Notes: generated from the sequence alone by a model not told the origin. A stretch of 64,000 nt of DNA from Rhodococcus sp. OK519 (GCF_003051005.1 NZ_QAOW01000004.1:186001-250000); one strand, 5' to 3'. Shown: positions 10,877 through 20,395, counted from the first letter of the stretch. Numbers and translations: made by a program.

Positions 10877-10882
10877 TAGGGT
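10877..10882 (+). promoter_or_regulatory. Predicted -10 of leaderless PAP2/kinase gene
   Basis: TAGGGT, then 6 nt, then the GTG at 10889. The same geometry as at pafA, which is divergent across a 72-bp gap. Confidence 0.5.
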
Positions 10883-10888
10883 GGGAAC

Positions 10889-12352
10889 GTGGCCGAAGTG
10901 AGATATTTCCCCGAACGTACCGACCGGATACTCATGCGTCTGAGCGCCGAGTTGCCGCCGTCACGACTCGACGGCGGACTCCGCGGACTGAGCAACGCCG
11001 CGAGTCACAGCGTCCTGTGGATGGGCGTCGCGGCCGGAATGGGCCTGGCCGGCGGCCGTGCTCGCAGGGCCGCAGTGCGTGGCGCGCTGTCGGTGGCCGG
11101 CGCGAGCGCACTGTCGAACGCGGTCCTCAAACCGATGTTCCCGCGCCGTCGTCCGCCCGCCGGCACGACTGAGTTCGCGATGCGACGCGGTCTACCCGCC
11201 CCTCGCTCGTCGTCGTTCCCCTCCGGGCACTCCGCGTCCGCCGCAGCCTTCGCCGTGGGAGTCGCACTCGAGTATCCGGCGGCCGGGGTCGCACTCGCGC
11301 CCGTCGCGGCCGCGGTCGCGTACTCGCGGGTGCACACCGGAGTCCACTGGCCCTCCGACATCGCAGTGGGAATGGGTGTGGGCGCGGCGGTCGCGCTCGC
11401 GACCAGGCGCTGGTGGGCGGTTCGGAACGAGGAACCGGCGACGCTCGGTCCGGATCGGACAACCCAGGCACTGACGGACGGCGACGGGATGATCGTGTTC
11501 GTGAACCCGGGGTCCGGCAGCGAGGACGACTCGGTGCGCACCGAGATCGAGGAACGACTCCCGCAGGCACGGATCGTCGAGTTCGACGGCGACCGCGACT
11601 TCGACACTCAGATCGACGAGATCGTCGTCGAACGCTCACCGAAGGCACTCGGGGTGTGCGGGGGCGACGGAACTGTCGTGACCGTCGCGGACGCCTCCGT
11701 CCGGCACGACCTTCCGCTCGCGGTCTTCCCCGGCGGCACCCTCAACCACTTCGCGCGCGACGCGGGAGTCGGCGACGTCGCATCGACCGCCGAAGCGATC
11801 GCGCGTGGCAGCGCGGAACTGGTCGACCTCGGCCGGATCCGGGTCGACGGCCACCAGGAGGCGACATTCGTCAACACCGCGAGCCTGGGCGGATACCCGG
11901 ACTCGGTCCGACTGCGCGAGCGCTGGCAACCGCGCCTGGGCAAGTGGCCGGCGGCGGCCTTCGCGATGGCACGGGTTCTGGCGTCCGCTCAGCCTCTGGC
12001 GGTCACGATCGACGGCGCCGAACACGCCATCTGGATGCTGTTCGTGGGGAACGGCCGCTACTTCCCGACCGATCAGGTGCCGATGTCCCGTCCCGACATT
12101 CATCGAGGCACCATCGATGTGCGATACCTGCTGGCTGATCACCGCTTCTCACGACTGCGGCTCATCGCTGCGGCCCTCACCGGAACACTCGGCACCTCAC
12201 GTACCTACGTGCACAAGAATGCTCCGGCGGTATCGGTCGAAATCGACGGCGACCCAGTCGCGTTGGCGACCGACGGCGAGGTGGTCGCCGACGGCCGCCG
12301 TTTCGAGTTCCGCAGCGAACCCCAGCGAGTGGTGCTCTACCGGCAGGTCTAG
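10889..12352 (+). CDS. Fusion of PAP2 lipid phosphatase and diacylglycerol-kinase-type lipid kinase
   Basis: 487 residues with two lipid-active domains. The N-terminal ~180 residues are a PAP2 phosphatase with all three signature blocks: [15 protein letters not shown] and [12 protein letters not shown]. The C-terminal ~290 residues are a DAGK/sphingosine-kinase catalytic domain with G-G-D-G-T and the [10 protein letters not shown] loop. One half removes a lipid phosphate, the other adds one. Such fusions occur in actinobacteria but their substrates are not established. The stop overlaps the prcA stop by 4 nt (convergent genes). GTG start with a leaderless-type -10. Confidence 0.9.
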   Translation: MAEVRYFPERTDRILMRLSAELPPSRLDGGLRGLSNAASHSVLWMGVAAGMGLAGGRARRAAVRGALSVAGASALSNAVLKPMFPRRRPPAGTTEFAMRRGLPAPRSSSFPSGHSASAAAFAVGVALEYPAAGVALAPVAAAVAYSRVHTGVHWPSDIAVGMGVGAAVALATRRWWAVRNEEPATLGPDRTTQALTDGDGMIVFVNPGSGSEDDSVRTEIEERLPQARIVEFDGDRDFDTQIDEIVVERSPKALGVCGGDGTVVTVADASVRHDLPLAVFPGGTLNHFARDAGVGDVASTAEAIARGSAELVDLGRIRVDGHQEATFVNTASLGGYPDSVRLRERWQPRLGKWPAAAFAMARVLASAQPLAVTIDGAEHAIWMLFVGNGRYFPTDQVPMSRPDIHRGTIDVRYLLADHRFSRLRLIAAALTGTLGTSRTYVHKNAPAVSVEIDGDPVALATDGEVVADGRRFEFRSEPQRVVLYRQV

Positions 12353-13161
12353 TCGGATCCGGCGGTATCCCCGGTTTCGGGGGTATCGCCGGTATCGGGG
12401 GTATCGCCGGGCCCGCCACTGTCCTTGGCGTCGGGCTTGGGAGCCGGCGGTGCAGGCAACAACGGCTCGAGTGCGGCGCCCGCAATACGCCGGAACGTAC
12501 GACGCGGCCGGGACTGGTCGAGCACGGCGACCTCGAGGCCCGAGACTCCCAGCGCACGCCGTTCGGAATCACCGTTGCCGGACGGGGTTCCGTCCCGCAA
12601 CGCGGTCACCGCAACGGACACCGCCTCGGCGAGATCCATTCCCGGACGATACGACTCACGTAGTGCCGTCGCGATCGGCTCGGTGGTTCCGCCCATCACG
12701 ACGAACTGCTGCTCGTCCACGATCGATCCGTCGTACGTGATCCGGTACAGCTGGGCCTGCGGCGGCGCGCCCTGCGGGCCCACCTCCGCGACACAGATCT
12801 CCACCTCGTACGGCTTGGGCTGTTCGGTGAAGATCGTCCCGAGTGTCTGGGCGTACCCGTTGGCCAGCGAACGACCGGTCACATCGCGGCGGTCGTAGGA
12901 GTAGCCGCGCATATCGGCATGCACGATTCCCGCCCGGCGCAGGTTCTCGAACTCGTTGTACTTGCCGACGGCCGCGAACCCCAGTCGGTCGTACAGTTCG
13001 CTGACCTTGTGCAACGCGGTGGACGGATTCTCCGCCACGAACAGGACTCCGTCGGCGAACGTCAGCACGATGACACTCCGGCCGCGCGCGATTCCCTTGC
13101 GCGCCAACTCCGAGCGATCGCGCATGATCTGCTCGGCGGAGGCGTAGTACGGCAGCGTCAT
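12349..13161 (-). CDS. prcA: 20S proteasome alpha subunit
   Basis: Forms the outer gating rings of the bacterial 20S proteasome. 270 residues. The N-terminal gating segment and H0 helix ([19 protein letters not shown]) lead into the Ntn-hydrolase fold without a catalytic Thr. The ATG overlaps the prcB stop by 4 nt (ATGA), as expected for subunits made in equal amounts. The C-terminus carries a repetitive acidic tail (about residues 240-270) encoded by an 18-bp tandem repeat. Confidence 0.97.
   Translation of the reverse strand: MTLPYYASAEQIMRDRSELARKGIARGRSVIVLTFADGVLFVAENPSTALHKVSELYDRLGFAAVGKYNEFENLRRAGIVHADMRGYSYDRRDVTGRSLANGYAQTLGTIFTEQPKPYEVEICVAEVGPQGAPPQAQLYRITYDGSIVDEQQFVVMGGTTEPIATALRESYRPGMDLAEAVSVAVTALRDGTPSGNGDSERRALGVSGLEVAVLDQSRPRRTFRRIAGAALEPLLPAPPAPKPDAKDSGGPGDTPDTGDTPETGDTAGSD
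12364..12417 (-). repeat. 18-bp tandem repeat encoding the PrcA C-terminal tail
   Basis: Three successive 18-bp units (12364-12381, 12382-12399, 12400-12417), the middle one close to both neighbours, encode a T-P-(D/E)-T-G-D-type hexapeptide. Length variation by replication slippage would stay in frame. The tail lies after the conserved alpha-subunit fold. Confidence 0.75.
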
Positions 13162-14033
13162 CGCGGTGTGCTTCCTTCCTCGGTGCGGCCGGCCACGACC
13201 GCGCGAGCCAATTCGGCAGTCCGCTCCGCCGGCACGTTCACCGCGCCGGTCGAGGTGATGGACACCGCCGTCGGGTAGATCGAGCGCACCAGGTCGGGCC
13301 CGCCGGTGGCGGAGTCGTCGTCGGCTGCGTCGTACAGCGCTTCGATGGCCATCCGCAGGGCCGAATCCTCATCGGCGCCTTCGCGATACAGCTTCTTGAG
13401 CGACGACTTCGCGAACAGTGATCCGGAACCGATGGCGTGGTAGCCGGCCCGCTCCTCGTACCGTCCGCCGACCACGTCGTAGGACACGATGCGACCCGCG
13501 CGTTCGGGGTCGGCTGCATCCAGATCGAAGCCGACGAGCAACGGGACGACCGCAAGGCCCTGCATCGCGGCCCCGAGATTGCCGCGGACCATCGAGGACA
13601 GCCTGTTGGCCTTGCCATCGAAGGTGAGTTGGACGCCCTCGATCTTCTCGTAGTGTTCGAGTTCGACGGCGAACAGCCGGACCAGTTCTATGGCGACACC
13701 GGCAGTGCCGGCGATTCCGGCTGCCGAGTAGTCGTCGGTGACGAACACCTTCTCGACGTCGCGGCTGGCGATCAGGTTGCCCATCGTGGCGCGCCGGTCA
13801 CCGGCGATCACGACGCCGCCGGCGAACGTCAACGCCACGATCGTGGTGCCGTGCGGCGCCACGTCTCCGTCGGAACCGTTGCGGTTCATGTCGATTCGAT
13901 TGCCGGGCAGCATCTCCGGCGCGTGGAGGCGCAGGTACTCGGTGAAGGAGGACAGATTCGAGGCGAACCCCGACCCGAGTCCGGCACCGAGGCCGCCAAC
14001 AGTCGACGGCGCCCCTGCACGACCGGCCGTCAC
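13158..14033 (-). CDS. prcB: 20S proteasome beta subunit (catalytic)
   Basis: Catalytic threonine peptidase of the 20S core. 291 residues from the GTG at 14033, which overlaps the pup stop by 4 nt (GTGA). Residues 1-62 are the propeptide. Autocleavage before Thr63 (H-G|T-T-I-V-A-L) would expose the nucleophile. In mature numbering Asp17 (G-D-R-R-A-T) and Lys33 (D-V-E-K) are present, so the active site is complete. The longer open frame reaching 14330 is non-coding read-through. Order pup-prcB-prcA, all coupled by 4-nt overlaps. Confidence 0.97.
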   Translation of the reverse strand: MTAGRAGAPSTVGGLGAGLGSGFASNLSSFTEYLRLHAPEMLPGNRIDMNRNGSDGDVAPHGTTIVALTFAGGVVIAGDRRATMGNLIASRDVEKVFVTDDYSAAGIAGTAGVAIELVRLFAVELEHYEKIEGVQLTFDGKANRLSSMVRGNLGAAMQGLAVVPLLVGFDLDAADPERAGRIVSYDVVGGRYEERAGYHAIGSGSLFAKSSLKKLYREGADEDSALRMAIEALYDAADDDSATGGPDLVRSIYPTAVSITSTGAVNVPAERTAELARAVVAGRTEEGSTPR

Positions 14034-14224
14034 TGGCCGCCCTTCTGGACGTACGCGCGGACGAAGTCCTCGGCGTTCTCCTCGAGCACGTCGTCGATCT
14101 CGTCGAGCAGATCGTCGGTTTCCTCTGCGAGCTTCTCGCGCCGTTCCTGCCCGGCTGCGCCTTCGCCGATCGGGGCATCGTCGTCGTCGCCGCCACCAGC
14201 GCGCTTGGTCTGCTCCTGAGCCAT
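14030..14224 (-). CDS. pup: Prokaryotic ubiquitin-like protein Pup
   Basis: 64-residue disordered tag attached to proteins destined for the proteasome. The C-terminal half is a coiled-coil-forming Mpa-binding region ([11 protein letters not shown]) and the protein ends in G-G-Q. The terminal Gln must be deamidated to Glu by Dop before PafA can use it. A textbook AGGAGGT lies 8 nt before the ATG at 14224, which favours this start over the ATG seven codons upstream. Confidence 0.97.
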   Translation of the reverse strand: MAQEQTKRAGGGDDDDAPIGEGAAGQERREKLAEETDDLLDEIDDVLEENAEDFVRAYVQKGGQ

Positions 14225-14290
14225 AGCCACCGACCTCCTCTTCACCGCGGACCGAACCGGAGCAACCCTCCGGCGGTCCGTCCTGCTCGG

Positions 14291-14313
14291 ACCCTAACCC
14301 TACCGACCGACAG
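14291..14313 (-). promoter_or_regulatory. Predicted PafBC-type (RecA-NDp) promoter of pup-prcBA
   Basis: On the minus strand CTGTCGGTC (14313-14305) matches TTGTCRGTG at 7 of 9 positions. It is followed by exactly 8 nt and then TAGGGT (14296-14291), matching TAnnnT. A second TAGGGT lies immediately upstream (14302-14297). The RecA-NDp consensus is recalled from mycobacterial work; its use here is a prediction. It lies in the 132-bp gap between dop and pup. Confidence 0.55.
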
Positions 14314-14356
14314 TGGCCGTGGGGTTGCAAGCGCGCGGCGCGATTCTCCGGCGTAA

Positions 14357-15856
14357 TCAGTTCGTAAGCTGATCCACCAGCTCAGCCGCCGAATCCACCG
14401 AGTCCAGCAGCTTCCCGACATGAGCGCGGCTGCCGCGCAACGGCTCGAGCGTCGGGATGCGCACCAGCGATTCGCCGCCCAGATCGAAGATCACCGAATC
14501 CCAGCTGGCCGCTGCGATGTCGGCACCGAAGCGGCGCAGACACTCACCCCGGAAGAAGGCCCGGGTGTCGGTCGGCGGGTTGTGTACCGCGTCGAGCACC
14601 GATTGTTCGGACACGAGCCGCTCCATCGAGCCACGCGCGACCAGGCGGTTGTACAGGCCCTTATCGAGCCGGACGTCCGAGTACTGCAAGTCGATCATGT
14701 GCAGCCGCGGCGCCGACCACGCCAGGCCCTCACGATTGCGGAAGCCCTCGAGCAGGCGCAGTTTGGCGGGCCAGTCCAGCAGGTGTGCGCACTCCATCGG
14801 GTCGCGCTCGAGTAGATCCAGCACCATCGCCCATTTGTCGATGATGTCCGCCACCCGCGGATCGTCGTTGCCCTCCCGGTCGACGAACGTGGCGACGCGG
14901 TCGAGGTAGATCCGCTGCAGTGCAAGACCGGTCAGCTCGCGGCCGTCGGCGAGCGCGACAGTTGCCCGCAATGTCGGATCGTGACTGATGTGGTGGACCG
15001 CGGTGACCGGACGAGCGAGCTGGAGGTCGGTCAGGTCGACGCCAGCCTCGATGAGGTCGAGCACCAGTGCCGTCGTACCGACCTTGAGGTACGTCGACAT
15101 CTCCGCCAGGTTCGCATCACCGATGATGACGTGCAGCCGTCGATACTTGTCGGCGTCCGCATGCGGTTCGTCGCGGGTATTGATGATGCCCCGCTTGAGT
15201 GTGGTCTCGAGTCCGACCTCCACCTCGATGTAGTCGGCCCGCTGCGACAACTGGAACCCGGCCTCGTCCCCGGACTGGCCGATGCCGACGCGGCCCGAAC
15301 CGCAGATCACCTGCCGCGATGCGAAGAACGGGGCGAGCCCGGTGATCACCGCCGAGAACGGCGTCGCCCGGGACATGAGGTAATTCTCGTGCGTGCCGTA
15401 CGAGGCGCCCTTGCCGTCGACGTTGTTCTTGTACAACTGCAGTCGCGGCGCGCCGGGAACGCTCGACGCATGCCGGGCCGCGGCCTCCATCACCCGTTCG
15501 CCCGCCTTGTCCCAGATGACGGCGTCGATAGGATCGGTGACCTCGGGTGCCGAGTACTCGGGATGCGCGTGATCGACGTACAGCCGCGCCCCGTTGGTGA
15601 GGATCATGTTGGCGGCGCCCACCTCGTCGGCGTCGATCACCGGAGCGGGACCGTTGAGCCTGCCCAGATCGAATCCACGAGCGTCCCGCAACGGCGACTC
15701 CACCTCGTAGTCCCACCGGGTGCGCTTGGCCCGCGGAACACCCGCGGCCGCCGCATAGGCCAGCACTGCCTGCGTGGAGGTCAGAATCGGATTCGCCGAA
15801 GGCTCGCTGGGCGAAGAGATACCGTACTCGACCTCGATACCGATGATCCGCTGCAT
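14357..15856 (-). CDS. dop: Pup deamidase/depupylase Dop
   Basis: Converts the Pup C-terminal Gln to Glu and also removes Pup from substrates. 499 residues, homologous to PafA. The start [12 protein letters not shown] is typical, and the nucleophilic Asp94 is visible in [10 protein letters not shown] Dop-specific insertion follows the first strand (about residues 38-80), and the [10 protein letters not shown] block is shared with PafA. Upstream of pup on the same strand. Confidence 0.97.
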   Translation of the reverse strand: MQRIIGIEVEYGISSPSEPSANPILTSTQAVLAYAAAAGVPRAKRTRWDYEVESPLRDARGFDLGRLNGPAPVIDADEVGAANMILTNGARLYVDHAHPEYSAPEVTDPIDAVIWDKAGERVMEAAARHASSVPGAPRLQLYKNNVDGKGASYGTHENYLMSRATPFSAVITGLAPFFASRQVICGSGRVGIGQSGDEAGFQLSQRADYIEVEVGLETTLKRGIINTRDEPHADADKYRRLHVIIGDANLAEMSTYLKVGTTALVLDLIEAGVDLTDLQLARPVTAVHHISHDPTLRATVALADGRELTGLALQRIYLDRVATFVDREGNDDPRVADIIDKWAMVLDLLERDPMECAHLLDWPAKLRLLEGFRNREGLAWSAPRLHMIDLQYSDVRLDKGLYNRLVARGSMERLVSEQSVLDAVHNPPTDTRAFFRGECLRRFGADIAAASWDSVIFDLGGESLVRIPTLEPLRGSRAHVGKLLDSVDSAAELVDQLTN

Positions 15857-15911
15857 GGCACGAGCCTAGATCGTTCGAGGCGTTCGCATCCCGACGACAG
15901 CGTGGAACGTG

Positions 15912-16298
15912 TCATCGATCCTCGCCGATCCGGCACTGGAGGTACGTATCGGCGCCGATTCTGCGTAGAACCATCCCCACCGGCCCTGGTGCCCACCGCG
16001 CCGATCTGTCTTTCTCCAGCCGAGGATCCGTGAGGTGCACTGTTCGGCCGCGAACGGTGATGTCGCACTCCCCCGCCGCGACGACGTTGCGCGCCCAGTC
16101 ACTGTTCGAACCGTAGGTCAGCGCGAATCGATAGCCGTTTCCGATCCGAAACGCATTGACCGGCGTCGTGTAACTCCGACCGGAGCGTCGACCACGGTGA
16201 TGCATCAGCGCGAAGCCCGGCAAGCGTCCGGCGACGTGGACCACGGCGCGATTGAGTCCCACCCGGTTGGCCCGCGCGAGTGAACGTGGAAGGGGCAC
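15912..16298 (-). CDS. DDN-type deazaflavin (F420)-dependent nitroreductase-family protein
   Basis: 128-residue split-beta-barrel protein of the DDN/nitroreductase family, which uses cofactor F420 in actinobacteria. Visible family traits: L-M-H-H-R-G-R-R-S-G-R-S-Y-T-T-P-V (typical T-x-G-R-x-S-G-x-x-R-x-T-P-L block), then S-D-W-A-R-N-V-V-A-A-G (typical W-x-x-N-L-x-A). GTG start at 16298 with AGGTGG 8 nt before; the open frame continues upstream to 16538 without support. Substrate unknown. First gene of accessory island A, 55 nt from dop. Confidence 0.82.
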   Translation of the reverse strand: MPLPRSLARANRVGLNRAVVHVAGRLPGFALMHHRGRRSGRSYTTPVNAFRIGNGYRFALTYGSNSDWARNVVAAGECDITVRGRTVHLTDPRLEKDRSARWAPGPVGMVLRRIGADTYLQCRIGEDR

Positions 16299-16345
16299 GG
16301 CGTCACCACCTCTCGTCCCCGCCAGCGTATCCCGACCAGCGACAC

Positions 16346-16376
16346 TTGACCCTGACACAGTGGCAAGGACTCGAAT
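16346..16376 (+). promoter_or_regulatory. Predicted MerR-type promoter with 19-bp spacer
   Basis: A -35 TTGACC (16346-16351) and a -10-like TCGAAT (16371-16376) are separated by 19 bp, the overlong spacer typical of MerR-family targets. The spacer carries an imperfect dyad around CACAGTG (16356-16362; TG-CC-TGA mirrored by GCA-GG-CT). It sits directly before the HEAT/MerR gene pair, so autoregulation is likely. Confidence 0.55.
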
Positions 16377-16399
16377 AGTCGACGAAGGAGGTGGTTGTC

Positions 16400-17065
16400 G
16401 TGAATACAACCAACCACGGTGGGCCCGTTGCTCACCTCGTCGACGCTCGCGCCGCTCTCGCCGCCACGAACCCGTCGGCTCGCTTGCGCGCGGCCCTCTC
16501 GGCCGGCACCGAGGGCGATCCCCAGATGGCGGATGCACTCGTCGCCAGGTGCGCGGTCGAGCCGGACTTCTACGTCCGCGACATGCTGACCTGGGCGTTG
16601 TGCCGACTGCCCGCCGCGATCACGGTGCCGAGACTGCTCACCGAACTGACGTCGGACACCGGACAGGCCCGCAGCCAGGCCCTGCACACGCTGTCGAAGA
16701 TCGGGGATCGGAGCGCGTGGCCCGCGGTGACGACCCTGCTGCACGACGAGCACGACGAGGCCGCCCGCAGCGCGTGGCGGGCATCCGTCGCGTTGGTGCC
16801 GGACGGCGAAAAGGCCGTCCTCGCCGCGGACCTCACCCGGGAACTCGGACGCGGTGACGTGCAACGTCAGCTGAGCCTGAGCCGTGCGCTGGTGGCGCTC
16901 GGGGATGCGGCTCTGCCGGTCCTCGACGCGGCGGCAGGAAGCCTCGATCCGCGGATCCATGCCCATGTCGAGGCCACGCTGGGGCTATTCCGAGACCCCG
17001 AAAGCGGGTTCACCCTTTCACTCGACATCGCGAAGCGCGTCGCGATCACCGGCCCGGACACCTAG
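16400..17065 (+). CDS. HEAT-repeat protein, partner of MerR-HEAT regulator
   Basis: 221-residue, all-helical soluble protein made of HEAT-like repeats (for example A-L-C-R-L-P-A-A-I-T-V-P-R-L-L-T-E-L then A-L-H-T-L-S-K-I-G-D-R). HEAT solenoids bind proteins; no catalytic motif is seen. The GTG at 16400 is chosen because GGAGG lies 8 nt before it; the GTG at 16391 falls inside that ribosome site. The next gene starts 12 nt after the stop and also has HEAT repeats, so the two products may interact. Preceded by a MerR-type promoter. Function unknown. Confidence 0.8.
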   Translation: MNTTNHGGPVAHLVDARAALAATNPSARLRAALSAGTEGDPQMADALVARCAVEPDFYVRDMLTWALCRLPAAITVPRLLTELTSDTGQARSQALHTLSKIGDRSAWPAVTTLLHDEHDEAARSAWRASVALVPDGEKAVLAADLTRELGRGDVQRQLSLSRALVALGDAALPVLDAAAGSLDPRIHAHVEATLGLFRDPESGFTLSLDIAKRVAITGPDT

Positions 17066-17077
17066 GAGGAGATACAA

Positions 17078-18100
17078 ATGCTGATCGGCGAGGTCTCGCG
17101 GCGCTCCGGTGTCAGTGCGCGGATGCTGCGGCACTACGACGCGTTGGGTCTGGTGCAGCCCACAGGTCGCACGGCGGGCGGCTACCGCGAGTACTCGGCT
17201 GACGACATCCGACGGCTCTTTCACGTCGAGAGCCTGCGGACGCTGGGGTTGTCGTTGGACGAGTCCAAGCGGGCGCTCGACGAAACCGATTTCGCGCCGA
17301 CGGATCTGGTCGGCGACCTCATCCGCCACACGCGGCGGAGGATCGCCGCCGAGGAGGAACTGCTCGCGCGACTCGAGCACGTCAACGCCGCGGCCCCCGA
17401 GGAATGGGACGACGCTTTGCGGATCGTCGCACTCCTCCAGGGGCTCGGCTCCGAGTCTGCGGCACGTCGACAACAGGCGGTCCTGTCCCAGGACGGTCCG
17501 ACGGCGCTGCCGATCGAGGCACTGGTCGACGCTGCCCTCTCGGAGGACGACCTCAACGTCGCAGGGGCACTCCACTGGTCGTTGGCCAGGTCCGGTGAGG
17601 GACTCGCGGCCCTCGCCGTCGGCCTCGACTCGGAGGCCGTCGATGTGCGGCGTCGCGCCGCGGCCGCGATTGCCGAAGTGCACACCGGCGAAGCCGCGGC
17701 ACTTCTGACACGAGCCCTGCGCGATACGGACGCCACGATCCGAGGGCGCGCCGCCCTGGCCCTGGGTTCTCGGGGCAGCGCAGATTCGATTCCTACCCTC
17801 CTCGAGATGGTCCTGGAGGGGCACCGCGACGTCGAGGCCGCCGAGGTGCTGGGAGCACTGACAGCGGTCTCGATCCCCGCCGAGGACGTCGTCGAGCTCC
17901 TACTGGACGAGCTGGGCGACGCGGATGACCCGCCCAGGCGGCTGCGAATCACGCAGGCGCTTGCCGAGATTCCCGGTCCCGAGGCCAGGGGCGTCCTCAC
18001 TCGACTCACCCGCGACGGCAATCGGACGATCGCGGCCACTGCCGCGGCGATCGTCCGCGCGCAGGACAATGCGCGGGCTCGGCGTTCGAGACCCCGCTGA
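17078..18100 (+). CDS. MerR-family regulator fused to HEAT repeats
   Basis: 340 residues. The N-terminal MerR winged helix (L-I-G-E-V-S-R-R-S-G-V-S-A-R-M-L-R-H-Y-D-A-L-G-L) and dimerisation helix cover about residues 1-110. The usual short effector-binding tail is replaced by ~220 residues of HEAT-like repeats (V-D-V-R-R-R-A-A-A-A-I-A-E-V; T-I-R-G-R-A-A-L-A-L-G). No metal-binding cysteines are present, so the signal is probably a protein or other ligand rather than a metal. Strong ribosome site AGGAGG before the ATG. Operon with the upstream HEAT gene. Confidence 0.85.
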   Translation: MLIGEVSRRSGVSARMLRHYDALGLVQPTGRTAGGYREYSADDIRRLFHVESLRTLGLSLDESKRALDETDFAPTDLVGDLIRHTRRRIAAEEELLARLEHVNAAAPEEWDDALRIVALLQGLGSESAARRQQAVLSQDGPTALPIEALVDAALSEDDLNVAGALHWSLARSGEGLAALAVGLDSEAVDVRRRAAAAIAEVHTGEAAALLTRALRDTDATIRGRAALALGSRGSADSIPTLLEMVLEGHRDVEAAEVLGALTAVSIPAEDVVELLLDELGDADDPPRRLRITQALAEIPGPEARGVLTRLTRDGNRTIAATAAAIVRAQDNARARRSRPR

Positions 18101-18156
18101 TCGGGGGGATATGTCGATCTTCGTGAATGAACTGGACGGTTGGTCTACAGTCCTGC

Positions 18157-18172
18157 AGTGATCCAGATCACT
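18157..18172 (+). promoter_or_regulatory. CRP/GlxR-like palindrome before phospholipase C
   Basis: A perfect 16-bp palindrome with 7-nt arms and a central CA, of the form GTGA-N6-TCAC, lies 18 bp before the chosen GTG start. It fits the cAMP-receptor-type consensus of actinobacteria and resembles the site at 45590. Confidence 0.5.
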
Positions 18173-18190
18173 GCTACCGGCGGAGCTGAT

Positions 18191-20335
18191 GTGACCCGAA
18201 GGACTCTCTCCCGGCGCGGTTTTCTCACCGCCGGCATAGGAGCAGCCGCCGCAGTCGCGGCCGGCTCGCTGCTTCCGCCATCGCTGCAACGGGCACTGGC
18301 CGCACCGGTACCACCGGGGAACTTGGACTCGGTCGAGCATGTGGTCCTCCTCATGCAGGAGAACCGGTCGTTCGATCACTACTACGGGACCCTGCGCGGG
18401 GTGCGGGGGTTCGGCGACCCCAACGCACTGCAGTTGCGGACCGGGTCCACCGTCTTCGAGCAGCCGGCGGCCGACGGCCGGGTACTGCCGTTCCCGATCC
18501 GGGATTCGGCCTCCGCGCAGCGCATGGACGTCCAGAACGTCACCGGACTGGACCACAGCTGGGAGGGCGGGCACCAGGCCCTCGCGGACGGCTGGCACGA
18601 CGGCTGGATCGCAGCCAAGACCGGCACGACGATGGCCTACTACGACCGCCAGGACATCCCGTTCCACTACGAACTCGCGGACGCGTTCACCATCTGCGAC
18701 GCCTACCACTGCTCGGTGCCGACGTCGACCAGCCCGAACCGCAACTACTGGGTGTCCGGGTACACCGGATTCGAGCCGCCCGGCCTCAATCCGTTCGGCT
18801 CGATGGATGCGTTGGGGGTGTCCGGGTCGTCGGAGCCGGCGGGCCCGGAAGGGCGCGCCGTCACCAACGCCGCCTACAACCCCTGGCACGCCGGCTACGG
18901 GTGGCCCACCGTTCCCGAGCGGCTACAGGCCGCCGGCATCACCTGGAAGACGTACCAGGAGTGGGACAATTTCGGCGACAACAACCTCGAGTACTTCACC
19001 ACCTTCAAGAAGGTTGGTGCCCGCCTCCTCGGCAACCCCGGCCTGATCCCCTATGAGCTGCAGACTCTGGCCGGGTTCTATCTCGCGCTACCCGAGTTGC
19101 CGACCGCCGCCCAGGACGTGGCGGTGGGTGCGCTCGAGGTCGCGGTGAACGGACTCTCCCCCGCCGACCGGCAGCTGTACGACCGCGCGCTCTACCGCTC
19201 ACGGCCGGGGACCCTTGCCGCCGAGTTCCGTGACGACGTCGAGTCCGGCAGACTGCCGCAGGTCAGCTATCTGGTTCCGCCCGAGGTCGATTCGGAGCAT
19301 CCGTCCGGATCGTCGCCCGCGGCGAGCGCGACGTTGCTCTACGAGGTACTCGACGCTATCGCCTCCGATCCGGACCTCTGGTCGAAGACGGCCGTGATCG
19401 TCAACTTCGACGAGAACGACGGCTACTTCGACCACGTGCCACCGCCGCGTCCACCACTGTCGGCCGATACCGAATGGGTGGCGGGTCAGCCGCTCGGGCT
19501 CGGTCCGCGGGTGCCGATGACGATCATCTCACCGTGGACCGTGGGCGGATTCGTGTGCTCCCAGCTGTTCGACCACACAGCGGTCACGCAGTTCCTGGAG
19601 AAGCGCTTCGGGATCAGTCAACCGGAAATCGACCCGTGGCGTCGGACGGTGAGCGGAGACCTGATGTCGGCGTTCGACTTCGCCACACCGCGGAGCCGGC
19701 CCACTCTCACCCGACCACAGCCCACCCCGCCTCTGGAACCGCGATGGACGCCGACTCCACCCGTCGACCAGCGAACTCCTCAGCAGGAGGAGGGTGTCCG
19801 CCCGGCCCGCGCGCTGCCGTACCAGCCCGACGCGCACGTGACCCTGGATCCCGCAGCCCGTTCGTTGAGGTTGCGACTGGTCAACACCGGGGCCGCCTCG
19901 GCGCACCTGGCCCTGTACCCCTATGCCGGCGAGTTCGACGTACCGCGGCACTACGACGTCCTCGGCGAAAGCGCCGACACGGTGCCCCTGAATGCCTCGC
20001 GCTACAGCCTGACACTTCTGGGCCCCAACGGTTTCCGGCGCGAGTTCGACGGTTCGACCGACGCAGCCGCGGCTGAACTCGACGTGTCCTCGATGATCGA
20101 CACCGCGACGCGGGCGCTCGCCCTGACCGTGGACAACCGGGGAGCCCGGGACCTGAACGTCGAGGTCGACGGTCAGCGGCGTCGGATCACGGCCGGCGGA
20201 TCCGAATCACTGACGGTGTCGTCGACGAACGGATGGTACGAGGCCACCGTGTCCGTCGACGAGGACCCCCACTTCCGGCGACGACTCGTCGGTCACGTCG
20301 AGAACGGACAGGACAGCGTCAGTCAGCTGACATGA
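18191..20335 (+). CDS. Tat-exported phospholipase C
   Basis: Secreted phosphoesterase of the bacterial PLC/acid-phosphatase superfamily that hydrolyses phospholipids such as phosphatidylcholine or sphingomyelin. 714 residues. The signal peptide has S-R-R-G-F-L-T at residues 7-13, followed by an Ala-rich hydrophobic stretch ending near A-L-A-A-P. The catalytic domain shows L-M-Q-E-N-R-S-F-D-H-Y-Y-G, T-S-P-N-R-N-Y-W and N-F-D-E-N-D-G-Y-F-D-H. Two beta-rich C-terminal domains follow (about residues 550-714). The GTG at 18191 has GGAG 6 nt before it and gives a normal Tat leader; in-frame starts at 18140 and 18158 would lengthen it. Tat dependence fits tatA/tatC in this window. Confidence 0.92.
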   Translation: MTRRTLSRRGFLTAGIGAAAAVAAGSLLPPSLQRALAAPVPPGNLDSVEHVVLLMQENRSFDHYYGTLRGVRGFGDPNALQLRTGSTVFEQPAADGRVLPFPIRDSASAQRMDVQNVTGLDHSWEGGHQALADGWHDGWIAAKTGTTMAYYDRQDIPFHYELADAFTICDAYHCSVPTSTSPNRNYWVSGYTGFEPPGLNPFGSMDALGVSGSSEPAGPEGRAVTNAAYNPWHAGYGWPTVPERLQAAGITWKTYQEWDNFGDNNLEYFTTFKKVGARLLGNPGLIPYELQTLAGFYLALPELPTAAQDVAVGALEVAVNGLSPADRQLYDRALYRSRPGTLAAEFRDDVESGRLPQVSYLVPPEVDSEHPSGSSPAASATLLYEVLDAIASDPDLWSKTAVIVNFDENDGYFDHVPPPRPPLSADTEWVAGQPLGLGPRVPMTIISPWTVGGFVCSQLFDHTAVTQFLEKRFGISQPEIDPWRRTVSGDLMSAFDFATPRSRPTLTRPQPTPPLEPRWTPTPPVDQRTPQQEEGVRPARALPYQPDAHVTLDPAARSLRLRLVNTGAASAHLALYPYAGEFDVPRHYDVLGESADTVPLNASRYSLTLLGPNGFRREFDGSTDAAAAELDVSSMIDTATRALALTVDNRGARDLNVEVDGQRRRITAGGSESLTVSSTNGWYEATVSVDEDPHFRRRLVGHVENGQDSVSQLT

Positions 20336-20395
20336 CGGTGTCGCCGGCGCCCCGGCAACGAACGACATAAACCCGAGAGTCCACTAGGAGGACCC

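Noticed and set aside
12364-12417. Tandem repeats as a CRISPR or origin iteron
   Set aside because: Units are adjacent without spacers and lie in frame inside prcA.
13158-14330. prcB starting at 14330 (390 residues)
   Set aside because: The extra 99 residues are pup read in another frame; the GTG at 14033 overlaps the pup stop and gives a normal 62-residue propeptide.
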